Source: UBA7672 sp965279085 | Lineage (GTDB): Bacteria > Pseudomonadota > Alphaproteobacteria > Caulobacterales > Hyphomonadaceae | Length of the DNA: 64,000 bases | NCBI GenBank assembly: GCA_965279085.1 | Contig: OZ257149.1 | Coordinates: forward strand, 3,968,001 to 4,032,000 | Reading direction: 5' to 3' | Shown: piece by piece, positions 27,129-34,303 of the stretch | How the letters are laid out: the number at the start of each line of letters is the position of its first letter | Position numbering within the stretch: the stretch's first letter is position 1 | Notes under the pieces: model-generated | Databases searched by the model: none | The model's input: only the letters and a program-made list of their open reading frames with translations | Told to the model about the DNA's origin: nothing | Program-made: the position numbers and the translations under genes

Positions 27129-27153
27129 AACGCTGTTCCCTGCGCGTCGTTCC
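27129..27153 (-). promoter_or_regulatory. EcfG promoter for the first DUF1328 gene
   Basis: Minus-strand GGAAC (27153-27149), 16-base spacer, CGTT (27132-27129). The -10 lies 39 bases before the ATG at 27089. It points away from another EcfG site at 27234, making a divergent pair. Confidence 0.8.
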
Positions 27154-27233
27154 AACGTGTGTTTCCCGCGTGTTTTTCGTTGTGACATGGAAAGCATGCC
27201 CGCTCGCGTCCTGCGGGATTGCTGAGTGTTTAC

Positions 27234-27258
27234 GGAACATCGGGAACCCGGCGGCGTT
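27234..27258 (+). promoter_or_regulatory. EcfG promoter for the entericidin gene
   Basis: Plus-strand GGAAC (27234-27238), 16-base spacer, CGTT (27255-27258), followed after 48 bases by the ATG at 27307. It is an exact match to the general-stress sigma consensus. Confidence 0.8.
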
Positions 27259-27306
27259 CTCGGTCACGGTCGGCAATGTTTCGCCGACGGGACATGGAGA
27301 TACCTT

Positions 27307-27441
27307 ATGAAGATCACTTTCGCGGCTATTGCTTTCATGCTCGCCGCTTCGGCTGCTGCCTGCAACACTGTTGAAGGCGTTGGCCAGGACGTCCAGGCCG
27401 CCGGTACGGCAGTCGAAGACGCCGCCGACGACAACAAGTAG
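27307..27441 (+). CDS. Entericidin A/B family lipoprotein
   Basis: A 44-residue lipoprotein: signal peptide MKITFAAIAFMLAASAAAC with the lipobox cysteine, then NTVEGVGQDVQAAGTAVEDA. The C-N-T-V-x-G-x-G-x-D pattern is diagnostic of the entericidin EcnA/EcnB family. In E. coli these are a stationary-phase antidote/toxin pair; in Alphaproteobacteria single copies are typical general-stress genes of unknown role. An EcfG promoter precedes it and a strong terminator follows. Confidence 0.9.
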   Translation: MKITFAAIAFMLAASAAACNTVEGVGQDVQAAGTAVEDAADDNK

Positions 27442-27453
27442 GAACGCCAAACA

Positions 27454-27484
27454 CCGCCGCCGGTAACCATCCGGCGGCGGCGTT
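27454..27484 (+). terminator. Rho-independent terminator after entericidin gene
   Basis: A perfect ten-base stem (CCGCCGCCGG and CCGGCGGCGG) around a seven-base loop is followed by CGTTT. It starts 12 bases after the stop codon and separates the entericidin gene from the next rightward gene. Confidence 0.75.
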
Positions 27485-27547
27485 TACACTCGGCGCCTGT
27501 CCTGCATGGAGGACCGCAGGGGTTAGTCCGTCCTCCCGGTAACCATT

Positions 27548-28036
27548 ATGCGCGTCTTCGCCATCATTGCCGCCGCTTCCGCGGCCTTCGCACTCCAGGC
27601 GAGCGCGCAGACCCAATCCACCGCATCCGATTCCGAATACACGTTGTGCCCGCGCGACCGTCTCGCGATCTATTTCGCGTCCGGCGACACCACGGCTTCG
27701 CCGCAGGCCGAGGCGTTGATTGACCGAGTTAGCGAAGCTGCGGCCACCTGCCGGCCCGATGGCATCGACCTCATCGCCCACATCGATGCGCGCGTTGATG
27801 GCGATCGCGCCGTCGCCGTCGCGCTGGCCCGCCTGAACACCGTCGCCGGCGATCTAATCGCGCAGGGCGTGCCGGTGGAGCGTATCCGCGTCGCCGCTCA
27901 GGCCGGCCTTGCGCCCGCCGCGCCCACGCTCAACCAGATCGACATCCTGTTCCGCAAGTCGGAAGACACCACCGACAACGTCGCCACCGACGAGCCGGTC
28001 ACCGTGATCCGCAAGATCCCCGGCGAGTCGATCTAG
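27548..28036 (+). CDS. Periplasmic protein with a diverged OmpA-like fold
   Basis: A 162-residue protein with a signal peptide (MRVFAIIAAASAAFALQASA). The mature part looks like an OmpA/MotB-type domain: LAIYFASGDTTASPQAEALI, a central IDLIAHIDARVDGDRAVAVA and VPVERIRVAAQAG. However, the canonical HTD and NRRV peptidoglycan contacts are replaced by HID and NQIDILF, so peptidoglycan binding is uncertain. I see no good Shine-Dalgarno site and no EcfG motif. The convergent neighbour at 28049 is only 12 bases away. Confidence 0.7.
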   Translation: MRVFAIIAAASAAFALQASAQTQSTASDSEYTLCPRDRLAIYFASGDTTASPQAEALIDRVSEAAATCRPDGIDLIAHIDARVDGDRAVAVALARLNTVAGDLIAQGVPVERIRVAAQAGLAPAAPTLNQIDILFRKSEDTTDNVATDEPVTVIRKIPGESI

Positions 28037-28048
28037 CTTTCCTGAAAA

Positions 28049-28378
28049 TCAGCCGACCAGCGGCGGAGGCGCTTCCATCCGGTCGCCCGGGCAGGGCATC
28101 CGGCGGATCTGTTCGACTTCGTCGTTGCTGACGCGTTCGGCAGCGATGATTTCGCCCTTCACCCGATGCACCATCACCCACCCCGTCGCGTTGCCGCGCG
28201 TGTCCGTGGATACCGGCGCCAGCTCGACCACCTTGGCCGTGCACGCCCAGCTCACCGCCGCCGCCGGTTTCGACGACAGCGAAGCGTTCTGCCGGGTTTG
28301 CGCTTCGGCGGCGGGCTGAATGCCCACAGCAGCCGCGACCAGCGCTGAAACGGAGATGAGAGTTTTGAAAACCGTCAT
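28049..28378 (-). CDS. Small secreted protein of unknown function, GSR-controlled
   Basis: About 109 residues from the ATG at 28378, with a signal peptide (MTVFKTLISVSALVAAAVGI...) cleaved near AEA. Two cysteines in the mature part (SWACTA and RMPCPGDR) could form a disulfide. The sequence is otherwise unfamiliar. An exact EcfG-type promoter lies 25 bases upstream, placing it in the general stress regulon. It is convergent with the OmpA-like gene. Confidence 0.65.
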   Translation of the reverse strand: MTVFKTLISVSALVAAAVGIQPAAEAQTRQNASLSSKPAAAVSWACTAKVVELAPVSTDTRGNATGWVMVHRVKGEIIAAERVSNDEVEQIRRMPCPGDRMEAPPPLVG

Positions 28379-28402
28379 GACAAAGCCCCTTGCCACCCAA
28401 CC

Positions 28403-28427
28403 AACGTTGGCGACACGGGACGGTTCC
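28403..28427 (-). promoter_or_regulatory. EcfG promoter for the secreted protein gene
   Basis: Minus-strand GGAAC (28427-28423), 16-base spacer, CGTT (28406-28403). The -10 ends 24 bases before the ATG at 28378. Confidence 0.8.
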
Positions 28428-28454
28428 GGACTTTGCTAATGAATTTTAACCATT

Positions 28455-28483
28455 GGGGCGGCGGGGGTTTTCCCCGTCGCCCC
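28455..28483 (-). terminator. Terminator-like hairpin after phyR
   Basis: GGGGCGGCGGGG and CCCCGTCGCCCC form a 12-base stem (one non-Watson-Crick position) around GTTTT. It lies 24 bases beyond the phyR stop in the direction of its transcription, followed by an AT-rich stretch. Confidence 0.55.
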
Positions 28484-28506
28484 ACAGGTTGGACCCGAAG
28501 GTCAGA

Positions 28507-29289
28507 TCAGGCGGCTACCGGCCGCTCGACGTGGAAGAACAGGGCCTGTCCGATCGCCGCCTTCACCGTTTCCGGCTGGAAGGGCTTGGTGATCAGGAAG
28601 GCCGGCTCGGGCTTTTCGCCCGTCAGCAGCCGTTCGGGGAAGGCGGTGATGAAGATCACGGGCACGTCGTGTCCCTTGAGAATGTCGTTCACGGCGTCGA
28701 TGCCCGAAGAACCGTCCGCCAGCTGGATATCCGCCAGAACCAGGCCCGGACGGCGCTGTTTCACAGCATTCACGGCTTCCGTGCGGGTGGTCGCCACGGT
28801 CGAAACCCGATGGCCGAGATCCAGCACCAGCGCCTCGATGTCCGCTGCGATAACCGGCTCGTCCTCGATGATCAGCACTTCCGTGGCGAGTTCGGCCTCG
28901 ATATCGCGCTGAGCACGGGCAATCAGCAGGCGAACGCTTTCGGTGTTTTCGTCGAGAATCTGGGCGGCCTCGTCGATCGTGAAGCCCTCAAGCGCCGTCA
29001 GCAGGAAGGCCTGCCGATGCCGGGGCGGGATGCGCATGACGCGTTCGGAAACCGTGTCGCCAGTCTCCGGCGGCGTTTCCAGCTTGGCGCCCGTCGCGCC
29101 CCAGATCGCCTGGAACAGCTTGTACAGCGCCACCCGCGGGGGCAGTTCGTCCAGCTCATGGGTGCCGGAAGCAAGCGCCTGAAGCGCTGCTTTCACGTAG
29201 GAATCGCCACTTTTCTGGGTGCCGGTCAGCGCACGGGCATACCGGCGCAGATACGGCAGGTGAGGTCCAAGTTTCTGAACCAGGCTCAT
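28507..29289 (-). CDS. phyR: PhyR, anti-anti-sigma response regulator of the general stress response
   Basis: A 260-residue protein with the PhyR layout: an EcfG-like sigma domain (residues about 1-130, with HRQAFLLTALEGFTIDEAA as region 4) fused to a C-terminal receiver. The receiver has the acidic EDE at 142-144, phospho-acceptor Asp187 (LVLADIQLADG), switch Thr215 and Lys235. When phosphorylated, the sigma-like domain binds NepR and frees EcfG. It is divergent from nepR-ecfG and has its own EcfG promoter, which gives positive feedback. Confidence 0.96.
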   Translation of the reverse strand: MSLVQKLGPHLPYLRRYARALTGTQKSGDSYVKAALQALASGTHELDELPPRVALYKLFQAIWGATGAKLETPPETGDTVSERVMRIPPRHRQAFLLTALEGFTIDEAAQILDENTESVRLLIARAQRDIEAELATEVLIIEDEPVIAADIEALVLDLGHRVSTVATTRTEAVNAVKQRRPGLVLADIQLADGSSGIDAVNDILKGHDVPVIFITAFPERLLTGEKPEPAFLITKPFQPETVKAAIGQALFFHVERPVAA

Positions 29290-29337
29290 GAAATCTCCCG
29301 CACGTCTTAAATGATTATAGCCCTACCGGAGAGCTGA

Positions 29338-29362
29338 AACGCCCTCATGGAACCCGGGTTCC
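29338..29362 (-). promoter_or_regulatory. EcfG promoter for phyR
   Basis: Minus-strand GGAAC (29362-29358), 16-base spacer, CGTT (29341-29338), 48 bases before the phyR ATG. The -35 is part of a 16-base perfect palindrome (TGGAACCCGGGTTCCA, 29348-29363). Confidence 0.82.
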
Positions 29363-29381
29363 ACCTTTTTTCGGAAATTGT

Positions 29382-29407
29382 GGAACCATCACAGGATCAT
29401 CCGCGTT
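29382..29407 (+). promoter_or_regulatory. EcfG promoter for nepR-ecfG
   Basis: Plus-strand GGAAC (29382-29386), 17-base spacer, CGTT (29404-29407), about 78 bases before the nepR ATG. Together with the phyR site it forms a divergent autoregulated pair, the normal arrangement of this locus in Alphaproteobacteria. Confidence 0.82.
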
Positions 29408-29485
29408 TTGGGCCTGAAGCGGGGAATTCTGGGCCAATAACAGCAGCCGCAACCAACAAGAGCAGCAAACAAGTTGTACCGAAAA

Positions 29486-29734
29486 ATGGGCAAAGATCAC
29501 ACCGGGGCAGACTCGGGGTCCAAACCAGTGGACTCCCGGGTAGCTCGCAGACGCCAGGATCCGATCGGGCGGCGTCTGCGCCAGATGTATGACGAAGTCG
29601 TCGGCGAGGATGTGCCGGACGATTTCCTGTCATTCCTGGAACAGGCCGACGAACGCGTGTCGGAAAAGAATGGGGACGGGACGGAGAACGACGAGCCGGC
29701 GCCAAAGCAGCGCCCCGTGAAAACCGAACCGTGA
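29486..29734 (+). CDS. nepR: NepR anti-sigma factor
   Basis: About 82 residues from the ATG at 29486 (MGKDHTGADSGSK); a TTG at 29474 is possible. The core DPIGRRLRQMYDEVVGEDVP followed by DDFLSFLEQ is the NepR signature: two short helices that clamp EcfG in unstressed cells and PhyR under stress. Both tails are long and charged, as usual for NepR. It precedes ecfG by 13 bases, so the two are co-translated from one EcfG promoter. Confidence 0.92.
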   Translation: MGKDHTGADSGSKPVDSRVARRRQDPIGRRLRQMYDEVVGEDVPDDFLSFLEQADERVSEKNGDGTENDEPAPKQRPVKTEP

Positions 29735-29747
29735 TGGCACCTGCGTG

Positions 29748-30419
29748 ATGGCGGATACCAGCAACACCACCAAGCAGCCGGATGCCCGGCCTGAGAAGCC
29801 TCGTCCCCCGAGGGGCCCTGCCTCGGCAGATGACCCGACGTTCAAGAACGAGCTTGTCGCGGCGATCCCGCACCTGCGCGCCTTCGCGCGGTCGTTGTGC
29901 AACGACCCGACGATGGCCGACGATCTCGCCCAGGAAGCTCTCGCCAAGGCATGGAAAGCCCGCGACTCGTTCGAGCCGGGCACGTCCATCAAGGCCTGGA
30001 CCTTCATGATCCTGCGCAACCAGTTCTATTCGGAAAAGCGCCGCAGCTGGCGCACAGCCCCGCTGGATGTCGAAATGGCCGAGAATACCCTTCTCGCCAA
30101 CGACAACCCTACGGTCCCGATGGAGCTGCTTGAACTGCGCTCAGCTCTGGCCAAACTGCCGGACGACCAGCGCGAGGCACTCATCCTCGTCGGCGCTGGC
30201 GGCATGGCCTATGAAGAGGCGGCGCAGGTTTGCCAATGTGCGGTTGGGACAATCAAGAGCCGAGTGAGCCGCGCACGTCGTGCGTTGGAAACCCTGCTGA
30301 CCGAAGCAGGCACAAGACACTCGCATGACCACGACATCCGGGCGGACCAGGCTTTTGACGATATTCTCCAGCAGGCAAACACGCTCGCGGCAGGAGGGGT
30401 CAGATCCAGGGGGGACTGA
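29748..30419 (+). CDS. ecfG: EcfG general stress sigma factor
   Basis: An ECF sigma factor of about 223 residues. After a Pro-rich N-terminus come region 2 (AAIPHLRAFARSLCNDPTMA, then DDLAQEALAKAWKA and SIKAWTFMILRNQFYSEKRR) and region 4 (LPDDQREALILVGAGGMAYE, then VGTIKSRVSRARRAL). The spacing and the FYSEKRR element match the EcfG group. It directs RNA polymerase to GGAAC-N16/17-CGTT promoters, ten of which I find in this window. Its 3' end overlaps the kinase gene by 95 bases. A GTG one codon upstream is an alternative start. Confidence 0.95.
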   Translation: MADTSNTTKQPDARPEKPRPPRGPASADDPTFKNELVAAIPHLRAFARSLCNDPTMADDLAQEALAKAWKARDSFEPGTSIKAWTFMILRNQFYSEKRRSWRTAPLDVEMAENTLLANDNPTVPMELLELRSALAKLPDDQREALILVGAGGMAYEEAAQVCQCAVGTIKSRVSRARRALETLLTEAGTRHSHDHDIRADQAFDDILQQANTLAAGGVRSRGD

Positions 30420-32145
30420 GGGGCCAACGTCTCGACGCCTCTCGCTACGCGTTCTTCTGCTTCTGATCTTTGCGGCCGCGTTGTCGCCGGTGCTCGTCAT
30501 CGGCGGCATCCGCTGGTCTGGCGATATCGAGCGCGATACCCAGCGCCGCCGCGAAACCATGACCCTCGTCGCGCAGGAAGCCGCCAGCCGCGCCGAATAC
30601 ATGCTCGCGTCGGCCCCATCTCTGCTTGGCATCATCGCCTCGGTCACGCCCGACAAACCGTGCGACACGCCGCTGCGCGCCACCATCGACAGCCTTCCCG
30701 AGTTCGCGAACATCGGCATCGTCGATGCATCCGGCCGCGTCCTCTGCACGACGCAGGAAGGTGGGCGGGGCACGAGCGCCGCCACGCGTGACTGGTTCGT
30801 CCAGTTGCGCGATGGAGCCGCCGAAACCGTGCAGTCGACCGCGTATTACGGCCCCGTCTCCCATCAGTGGATCATCGCCACCGCCCGCCGCCGCACCGAT
30901 GCGCAGGGCGCTTTCGCCGGCGCCTACGTTCTCGGTGTTCCGGTCAATTCGCTGATGCGACAGCTCGAGCGCGCGGGCCTGTCGAAGGACGCCGAGATTG
31001 CGCTGCTCGACGCCAGCGGACAGATCTTTGGCAGCAATCACTGGGCGAAACTCGAGCCCGACGTTATGGCGAAGCTGTCGCCCGCAGCCCCCACCAACAT
31101 CGAACTCCGCTCCATCCGCGAGCAGGATCGTGAAGTCGCGATCGTCCCCTTGTCGACGGGCAAGCTCTACGCGCTGCTCTCGGCGCCAAAGCCGCCCCCC
31201 ATAGCGCTGGAGAATGTCAGCGCCTTTGGCAACTTCGCGCTGCCGCTGCTCGCCTGGCTGCTTGCGCTCGTCACCGCCTGGCTCGCCACCGACCGGCTGG
31301 TGCTGCGCTGGCTCGATTATCTCAATCGCATCGCCGGCCTCTACGCCTCGGGCAAGCTCTCGGTCCAGCCGCTGCGCGCGCGCCGCCAGGCCCCCGGCGA
31401 GATCAACGTCCTTGCCGACACGATGGAAGGCATGGCCGCCAGCGTTCGCGACCGCACGGCCAGCCTCGAGGACGCCATCGAGGCGCGCGACGCCGCGATG
31501 AAGGAAATCCACCATCGCGTGAAGAACAATCTGCAGATCATCAACTCGCTGCTCAGCCTGCAGAGCCGCAAGGTGAAAGATCCCAGCGCCATCGCCGCGC
31601 TCGACGATGCGCGCTCCCGCATCAACGCGCTGTCGCTGATCCATCGCTCGCTCTACGAACACAACGACGTCCGTTCGGTGGATACCAAGAACTTCTTCGG
31701 CGATCTCGCCAATCAGCTCGACCAGGCGCTCGGCGCCGAGGACCAGCGCATCAAGATCGAAAGCTCCATCGACGTCGATACCGTCGATGCCGACGTCGCC
31801 GTCCCGCTCGCCCTCTTCACCGCCGAAGCCGTCACCAATTCGGTCAAGCATGCCTTCCCGCGCGATAAGGGCGTCATGGGCGGCCGCGTGCTGGTCAGCT
31901 ACCGGGTCGGCGAGAACGAGACCCTGCTCACAGTCGAGGACGATGGCATCGGCGGCGAGGAAGCCGAAGCCGCCGCGGCATCCGGCATCGGAGGCACGCT
32001 GATGGCCGCCTTCGCCAAGCAGGTCCACGGCCGCCTCGAAACCGGAAAATCCGAAACCGGCGGCCGCCTCCTCCGCATCCGCATGCCCCGCATCAACGGC
32101 ATAACCGGCGCCTACGCGCCGCCCGCACCGCCGCTGGCGAAATAG
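30325..32145 (+). CDS. Sensor histidine kinase, HWE/HisKA_2 type (PhyK-like)
   Basis: A 606-residue kinase. A membrane helix (VLLLLIFAAALSPVLVIGGI) is followed by an extracytoplasmic sensor domain of about 220 residues (CHASE/Cache-like) and a second helix near residue 300. A HAMP-like linker leads to the HisKA_2 phospho-acceptor (EIHHRVKNNLQIINSLLSLQ) and a HATPase with AVTNSVKHAF and a DDGIGG G-box. HisKA_2 kinases near phyR, such as PhyK, phosphorylate PhyR. The only in-frame ATG upstream of the first helix lies 95 bases inside ecfG, so the two genes overlap unless a later non-standard start is used. Confidence 0.88.
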   Translation: MTTTSGRTRLLTIFSSRQTRSRQEGSDPGGTEGPTSRRLSLRVLLLLIFAAALSPVLVIGGIRWSGDIERDTQRRRETMTLVAQEAASRAEYMLASAPSLLGIIASVTPDKPCDTPLRATIDSLPEFANIGIVDASGRVLCTTQEGGRGTSAATRDWFVQLRDGAAETVQSTAYYGPVSHQWIIATARRRTDAQGAFAGAYVLGVPVNSLMRQLERAGLSKDAEIALLDASGQIFGSNHWAKLEPDVMAKLSPAAPTNIELRSIREQDREVAIVPLSTGKLYALLSAPKPPPIALENVSAFGNFALPLLAWLLALVTAWLATDRLVLRWLDYLNRIAGLYASGKLSVQPLRARRQAPGEINVLADTMEGMAASVRDRTASLEDAIEARDAAMKEIHHRVKNNLQIINSLLSLQSRKVKDPSAIAALDDARSRINALSLIHRSLYEHNDVRSVDTKNFFGDLANQLDQALGAEDQRIKIESSIDVDTVDADVAVPLALFTAEAVTNSVKHAFPRDKGVMGGRVLVSYRVGENETLLTVEDDGIGGEEAEAAAASGIGGTLMAAFAKQVHGRLETGKSETGGRLLRIRMPRINGITGAYAPPAPPLAK

Positions 32146-32210
32146 CGGACCGCCATCTCTGGACGGCCGGGCGCCTGCCCGGCAGTCGCCGCTCAAGCGG
32201 CGAGTTCAGA

Positions 32211-32372
32211 GGCTGCCCCCACCGTCTCGTCGCTCCGCGCCGATCCACCTCCCCCATCCCAGCGGGCCGGAGGAGGAAGTCCGAACGTCACACAAGCGCC
32301 GGCGCCTTTCCTCCCCCGTGCGAAGCGCGGGGAGGTGGATCGCGACGAAGTCGCGAGACGGTGGGGGCGGCC
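32211..32372. repeat. Long palindromic intergenic element A
   Basis: The ends are inverted copies (GGCTGCCCCCACCGTCTCG at the left; the right end reads as its near-exact complement). Inner parts GATCCACCTCCCC and GGGGAGGTGGATC are also inverted. The centre differs from element B at 36491. The whole can fold into one long hairpin. It has no coding potential and lies after the kinase gene, where it may also stop transcription. It belongs to the same family as element B and a half-copy at 33000. Confidence 0.75.
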
Positions 32373-32513
32373 TCAACTGTGGGAAACAGCTGTATCCAGA
32401 CTGTAGGACGCCGGAAAAACATCCGGCGCGATCTCAAGCCACTAGCCGCTCAAACTGTAGGACGCAGCTGTTTCAATCCCGCATGCCTCCCGGCCAGCCG
32501 TATACTGCCCCGC

Positions 32514-32774
32514 ATGTACGAGCTGTCGCAGATCATCCTCTGGATCCTCTGGACCCTCCGCCCAGCCATGGCGGTGGAGACGAACCTCGTCGATATCATC
32601 GAAGCCGGCTTCGCGACCTTCGAGGACGAGGCCACGCTCGACTGGATGGACGCCGACCCCGCCCACTGCGCACAGATCTCCGCAGGTCTCCTCGACGCGC
32701 ACGCCAAGCTCGATCTCCTGATCCATCTCCGCGCCTGCGAGATCGCGGGCCTGCCGCATGGGACCCGTGACTGA
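32514..32774 (+). CDS. Small hypothetical acidic protein
   Basis: An 86-residue protein starting MYELSQIILWILWTLRPAMA. The N-terminus has one hydrophobic stretch (IILWILWTL), and the rest is an acidic helical domain (NLVDIIEAGFATFEDEATLD and DAHAKLDLLIHLRACEIAG). I recognise no family and see no clear ribosome site. The frame is open further upstream through repeat element A, but those residues look non-coding. A role cannot be assigned. Confidence 0.5.
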   Translation: MYELSQIILWILWTLRPAMAVETNLVDIIEAGFATFEDEATLDWMDADPAHCAQISAGLLDAHAKLDLLIHLRACEIAGLPHGTRD

Positions 32775-32999
32775 CGTCCCGTCATCCTCCCACATCATTC
32801 CGACCGCACCGCCGCCGCCTGCTAGCGTCGCTTCTCCAGCCTCGTGCTGCGCTACGAGCAGGTCGAGCGGCTGGCACAGCTGCGCGCGGTGAAGCTCACG
32901 CGCGAGCGCGACGAAGCGCTCCCTGCCTGCTTCACCGCCCCGGCGCGTTTCGTCGTCGCCGCTTCGCGCATCGCCTCGAAGTCCTCCTCCACGCAGTGG

Positions 33000-33033
33000 G
33001 GAAGGTGGATCGCGGCGTCTTCGTCGCGAGACG
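33000..33033. repeat. Half-copy of the palindromic element family
   Basis: The stretch matches the right arm of element A: GGAAGGTGGATCGCG, a small hairpin (GCGTCTTCGTCGC in place of GACGAAGTC), then GAGACGG. The other arm is absent, so this is a truncated or decayed copy. Confidence 0.55.
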
Positions 33034-33143
33034 GAAGGGGCTGCGCGCTTGCGCGCGGCCCGCCCTCGCCACTCATCCAGATTTTCGGTTGAATCGTCTC
33101 GCCGGTCCCATCAGCGAGAACGCCCCCTCACGCCCAAACAAAT

Positions 33144-33165
33144 CGGCCCGGCTTTCGCCGGGCCG
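33144..33165 (-). terminator. Terminator after second DUF1328 gene
   Basis: CGGCCCGGC and GCCGGGCCG form a perfect nine-base stem with a four-base loop. On the minus strand it is followed by ATTTGTTTGG. It lies 26 bases beyond the DUF1328 stop codon. Confidence 0.7.
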
Positions 33166-33190
33166 TTGCTATCCCAGGTCTTGAAACCCG

Positions 33191-33358
33191 CTACACGCCT
33201 CTTCGTGTCGCGCCCATCACGGCGGAGACCACGAACAGAACGAGGAAGATGAAGAAGAGGATTTTCGCGATACCCGCGGCGGACGCCGCGATGCCGCCAA
33301 AACCAAGAACCGCGGCGATCACCGCCACGACGAGAAAAACCAGTGTCCAGCTAAGCAT
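33191..33358 (-). CDS. DUF1328 small membrane protein (second copy)
   Basis: About 55 residues from the ATG at 33358 (MLSWTLVFLVVAVIAAVLGF) with AGAGGT eight bases upstream. It has two hydrophobic helices separated by GGIAASAAGIAK, the DUF1328 pattern, and ends ATRRGV. It is clearly paralogous to the protein at 26916-27089. An EcfG promoter overlapping the stop codon of the preceding gene serves it. The function of the family is unknown; general-stress association is common in Alphaproteobacteria. Confidence 0.88.
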   Translation of the reverse strand: MLSWTLVFLVVAVIAAVLGFGGIAASAAGIAKILFFIFLVLFVVSAVMGATRRGV

Positions 33359-33415
33359 GTTCAAAACCTCTGTCAGCACGGCCCGCGCACGGCGCGAACA
33401 TTCGCTCCCGGGCTA

Positions 33416-34303
33416 TCAACGGGCAGGGGCTGACTGGGTTCCAGCTTTCATTTCGCCTTCGGAATCGGGCGCGAACCCGCCTTCCGGGTTGCTCTTCGAA
33501 TCGTAGTTGCGGCGGATCTCCAGCCCGGTGCGATCGATGGTGACCACGTCCTGCACCATGTGCTCGCCATCGATCTGGATCACGCAGAAGCTAGGCCGCG
33601 TCGCGCGCAAACGTGTCGACAGCGTGCCCGAGCCCATCTGCACCATAGGCCTGCGCACGCCCGGCACAGGCACTGTGAACGCGTCGTGGATATGCCCGGT
33701 GATGATCGCATCGACTCTCGCTGCAGCGCATCTCCGCAGCGCTTCGCCGCCGCGTTTCGTCGCGACCGAAATCTTTGCCAGCTCCGGCTGGTCGAGCGGA
33801 TGATGGCAGATCAATAATCGCCAGGCCGCTTCCGGTCCTTTGGACAACCGGTCGAGCGCATCCTCGAGATCCGCGATATCGACCACGCCATCGGCCCAGT
33901 TGATGCGGCCCTGGTATCCACGCGCGGTGTTGATCGCGGAAATCCGCACCAGCCCGTTCCCGAACTCGGCAAGTCTTCCGACAATGTCGAGCCCCGCCAT
34001 GTAGCGCGAATACCGGCTGAACGGCGCAACCATCCGCGCGGGCAGGTGAAATACCGGCGTGTCGTGATTGCCTGGCGCGGCGATGATCGGCGCGCCCAGG
34101 CTGTCGAACCATTTGCGCGCGGCTTCGAATTCCGCACGCTTTCCGCTCTGCGTGATATCGCCCGCGATGATGATTGCATCTGGCTTCACATGCGAAGCAA
34201 ATGTCTCGACCGCCTCAAGCGCTTCGCGATCCTCGGCGCCGAAATGGATGTCCGAAAGATGCAGCAGGCGGACCGGCGCTGGTGTCACGCCGCTGTCAGG
34301 CAT
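33416..34303 (-). CDS. Calcineurin-like metallophosphoesterase
   Basis: A 295-residue soluble phosphoesterase. The five family motifs are visible: LLHLSDIHFG (D-x-H), IIIAGDITQSG (GD), IIAAPGNHDTP (GNHD), LLICHHPLDQ (H) and AIITGHIHDAFT (GHxH). They bind two metal ions. The class III/CpdA-like group hydrolyses phosphodiesters or phospholipid head groups. The start overlaps the end of the lipid kinase gene by 19 bases, so the two are co-translated. A joint role in lipid phosphate turnover under stress is inferred. Confidence 0.9.
   Translation of the reverse strand: MPDSGVTPAPVRLLHLSDIHFGAEDREALEAVETFASHVKPDAIIIAGDITQSGKRAEFEAARKWFDSLGAPIIAAPGNHDTPVFHLPARMVAPFSRYSRYMAGLDIVGRLAEFGNGLVRISAINTARGYQGRINWADGVVDIADLEDALDRLSKGPEAAWRLLICHHPLDQPELAKISVATKRGGEALRRCAAARVDAIITGHIHDAFTVPVPGVRRPMVQMGSGTLSTRLRATRPSFCVIQIDGEHMVQDVVTIDRTGLEIRRNYDSKSNPEGGFAPDSEGEMKAGTQSAPAR
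33418..33442 (-). promoter_or_regulatory. EcfG promoter for the second DUF1328 gene
   Basis: Minus-strand GGAAC (33442-33438), 16-base spacer, CGTT (33421-33418). The promoter lies inside the last codons of the metallophosphoesterase gene: its final base is also the first base of that gene's stop codon. The -10 is 59 bases before the ATG. Confidence 0.75.

Larger units (their letters stand above)
32775..33190. other. Intergenic region with degenerate sequence and a half-element
   Basis: 416 bases without a convincing gene. Around 32850-32925 the plus strand gives YEQVERLAQLRA and RERDEALPAC, which faintly recalls the linker of methylmalonyl-CoA mutases and may be a decayed fragment. At 33000-33033 lies a half-copy of the palindromic repeat (GGTGGATCGC through CGCGAGACGG). 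A terminator at 33144-33165 closes the region. Confidence 0.4.

Noticed and set aside
32844..32930. Possible methylmalonyl-CoA mutase pseudogene
   Set aside because: Only about 25 residues show a vague resemblance (YEQVERLAQLRA, RERDEA), with no flanking homology on either side; kept only as a remark in the intergenic entry.
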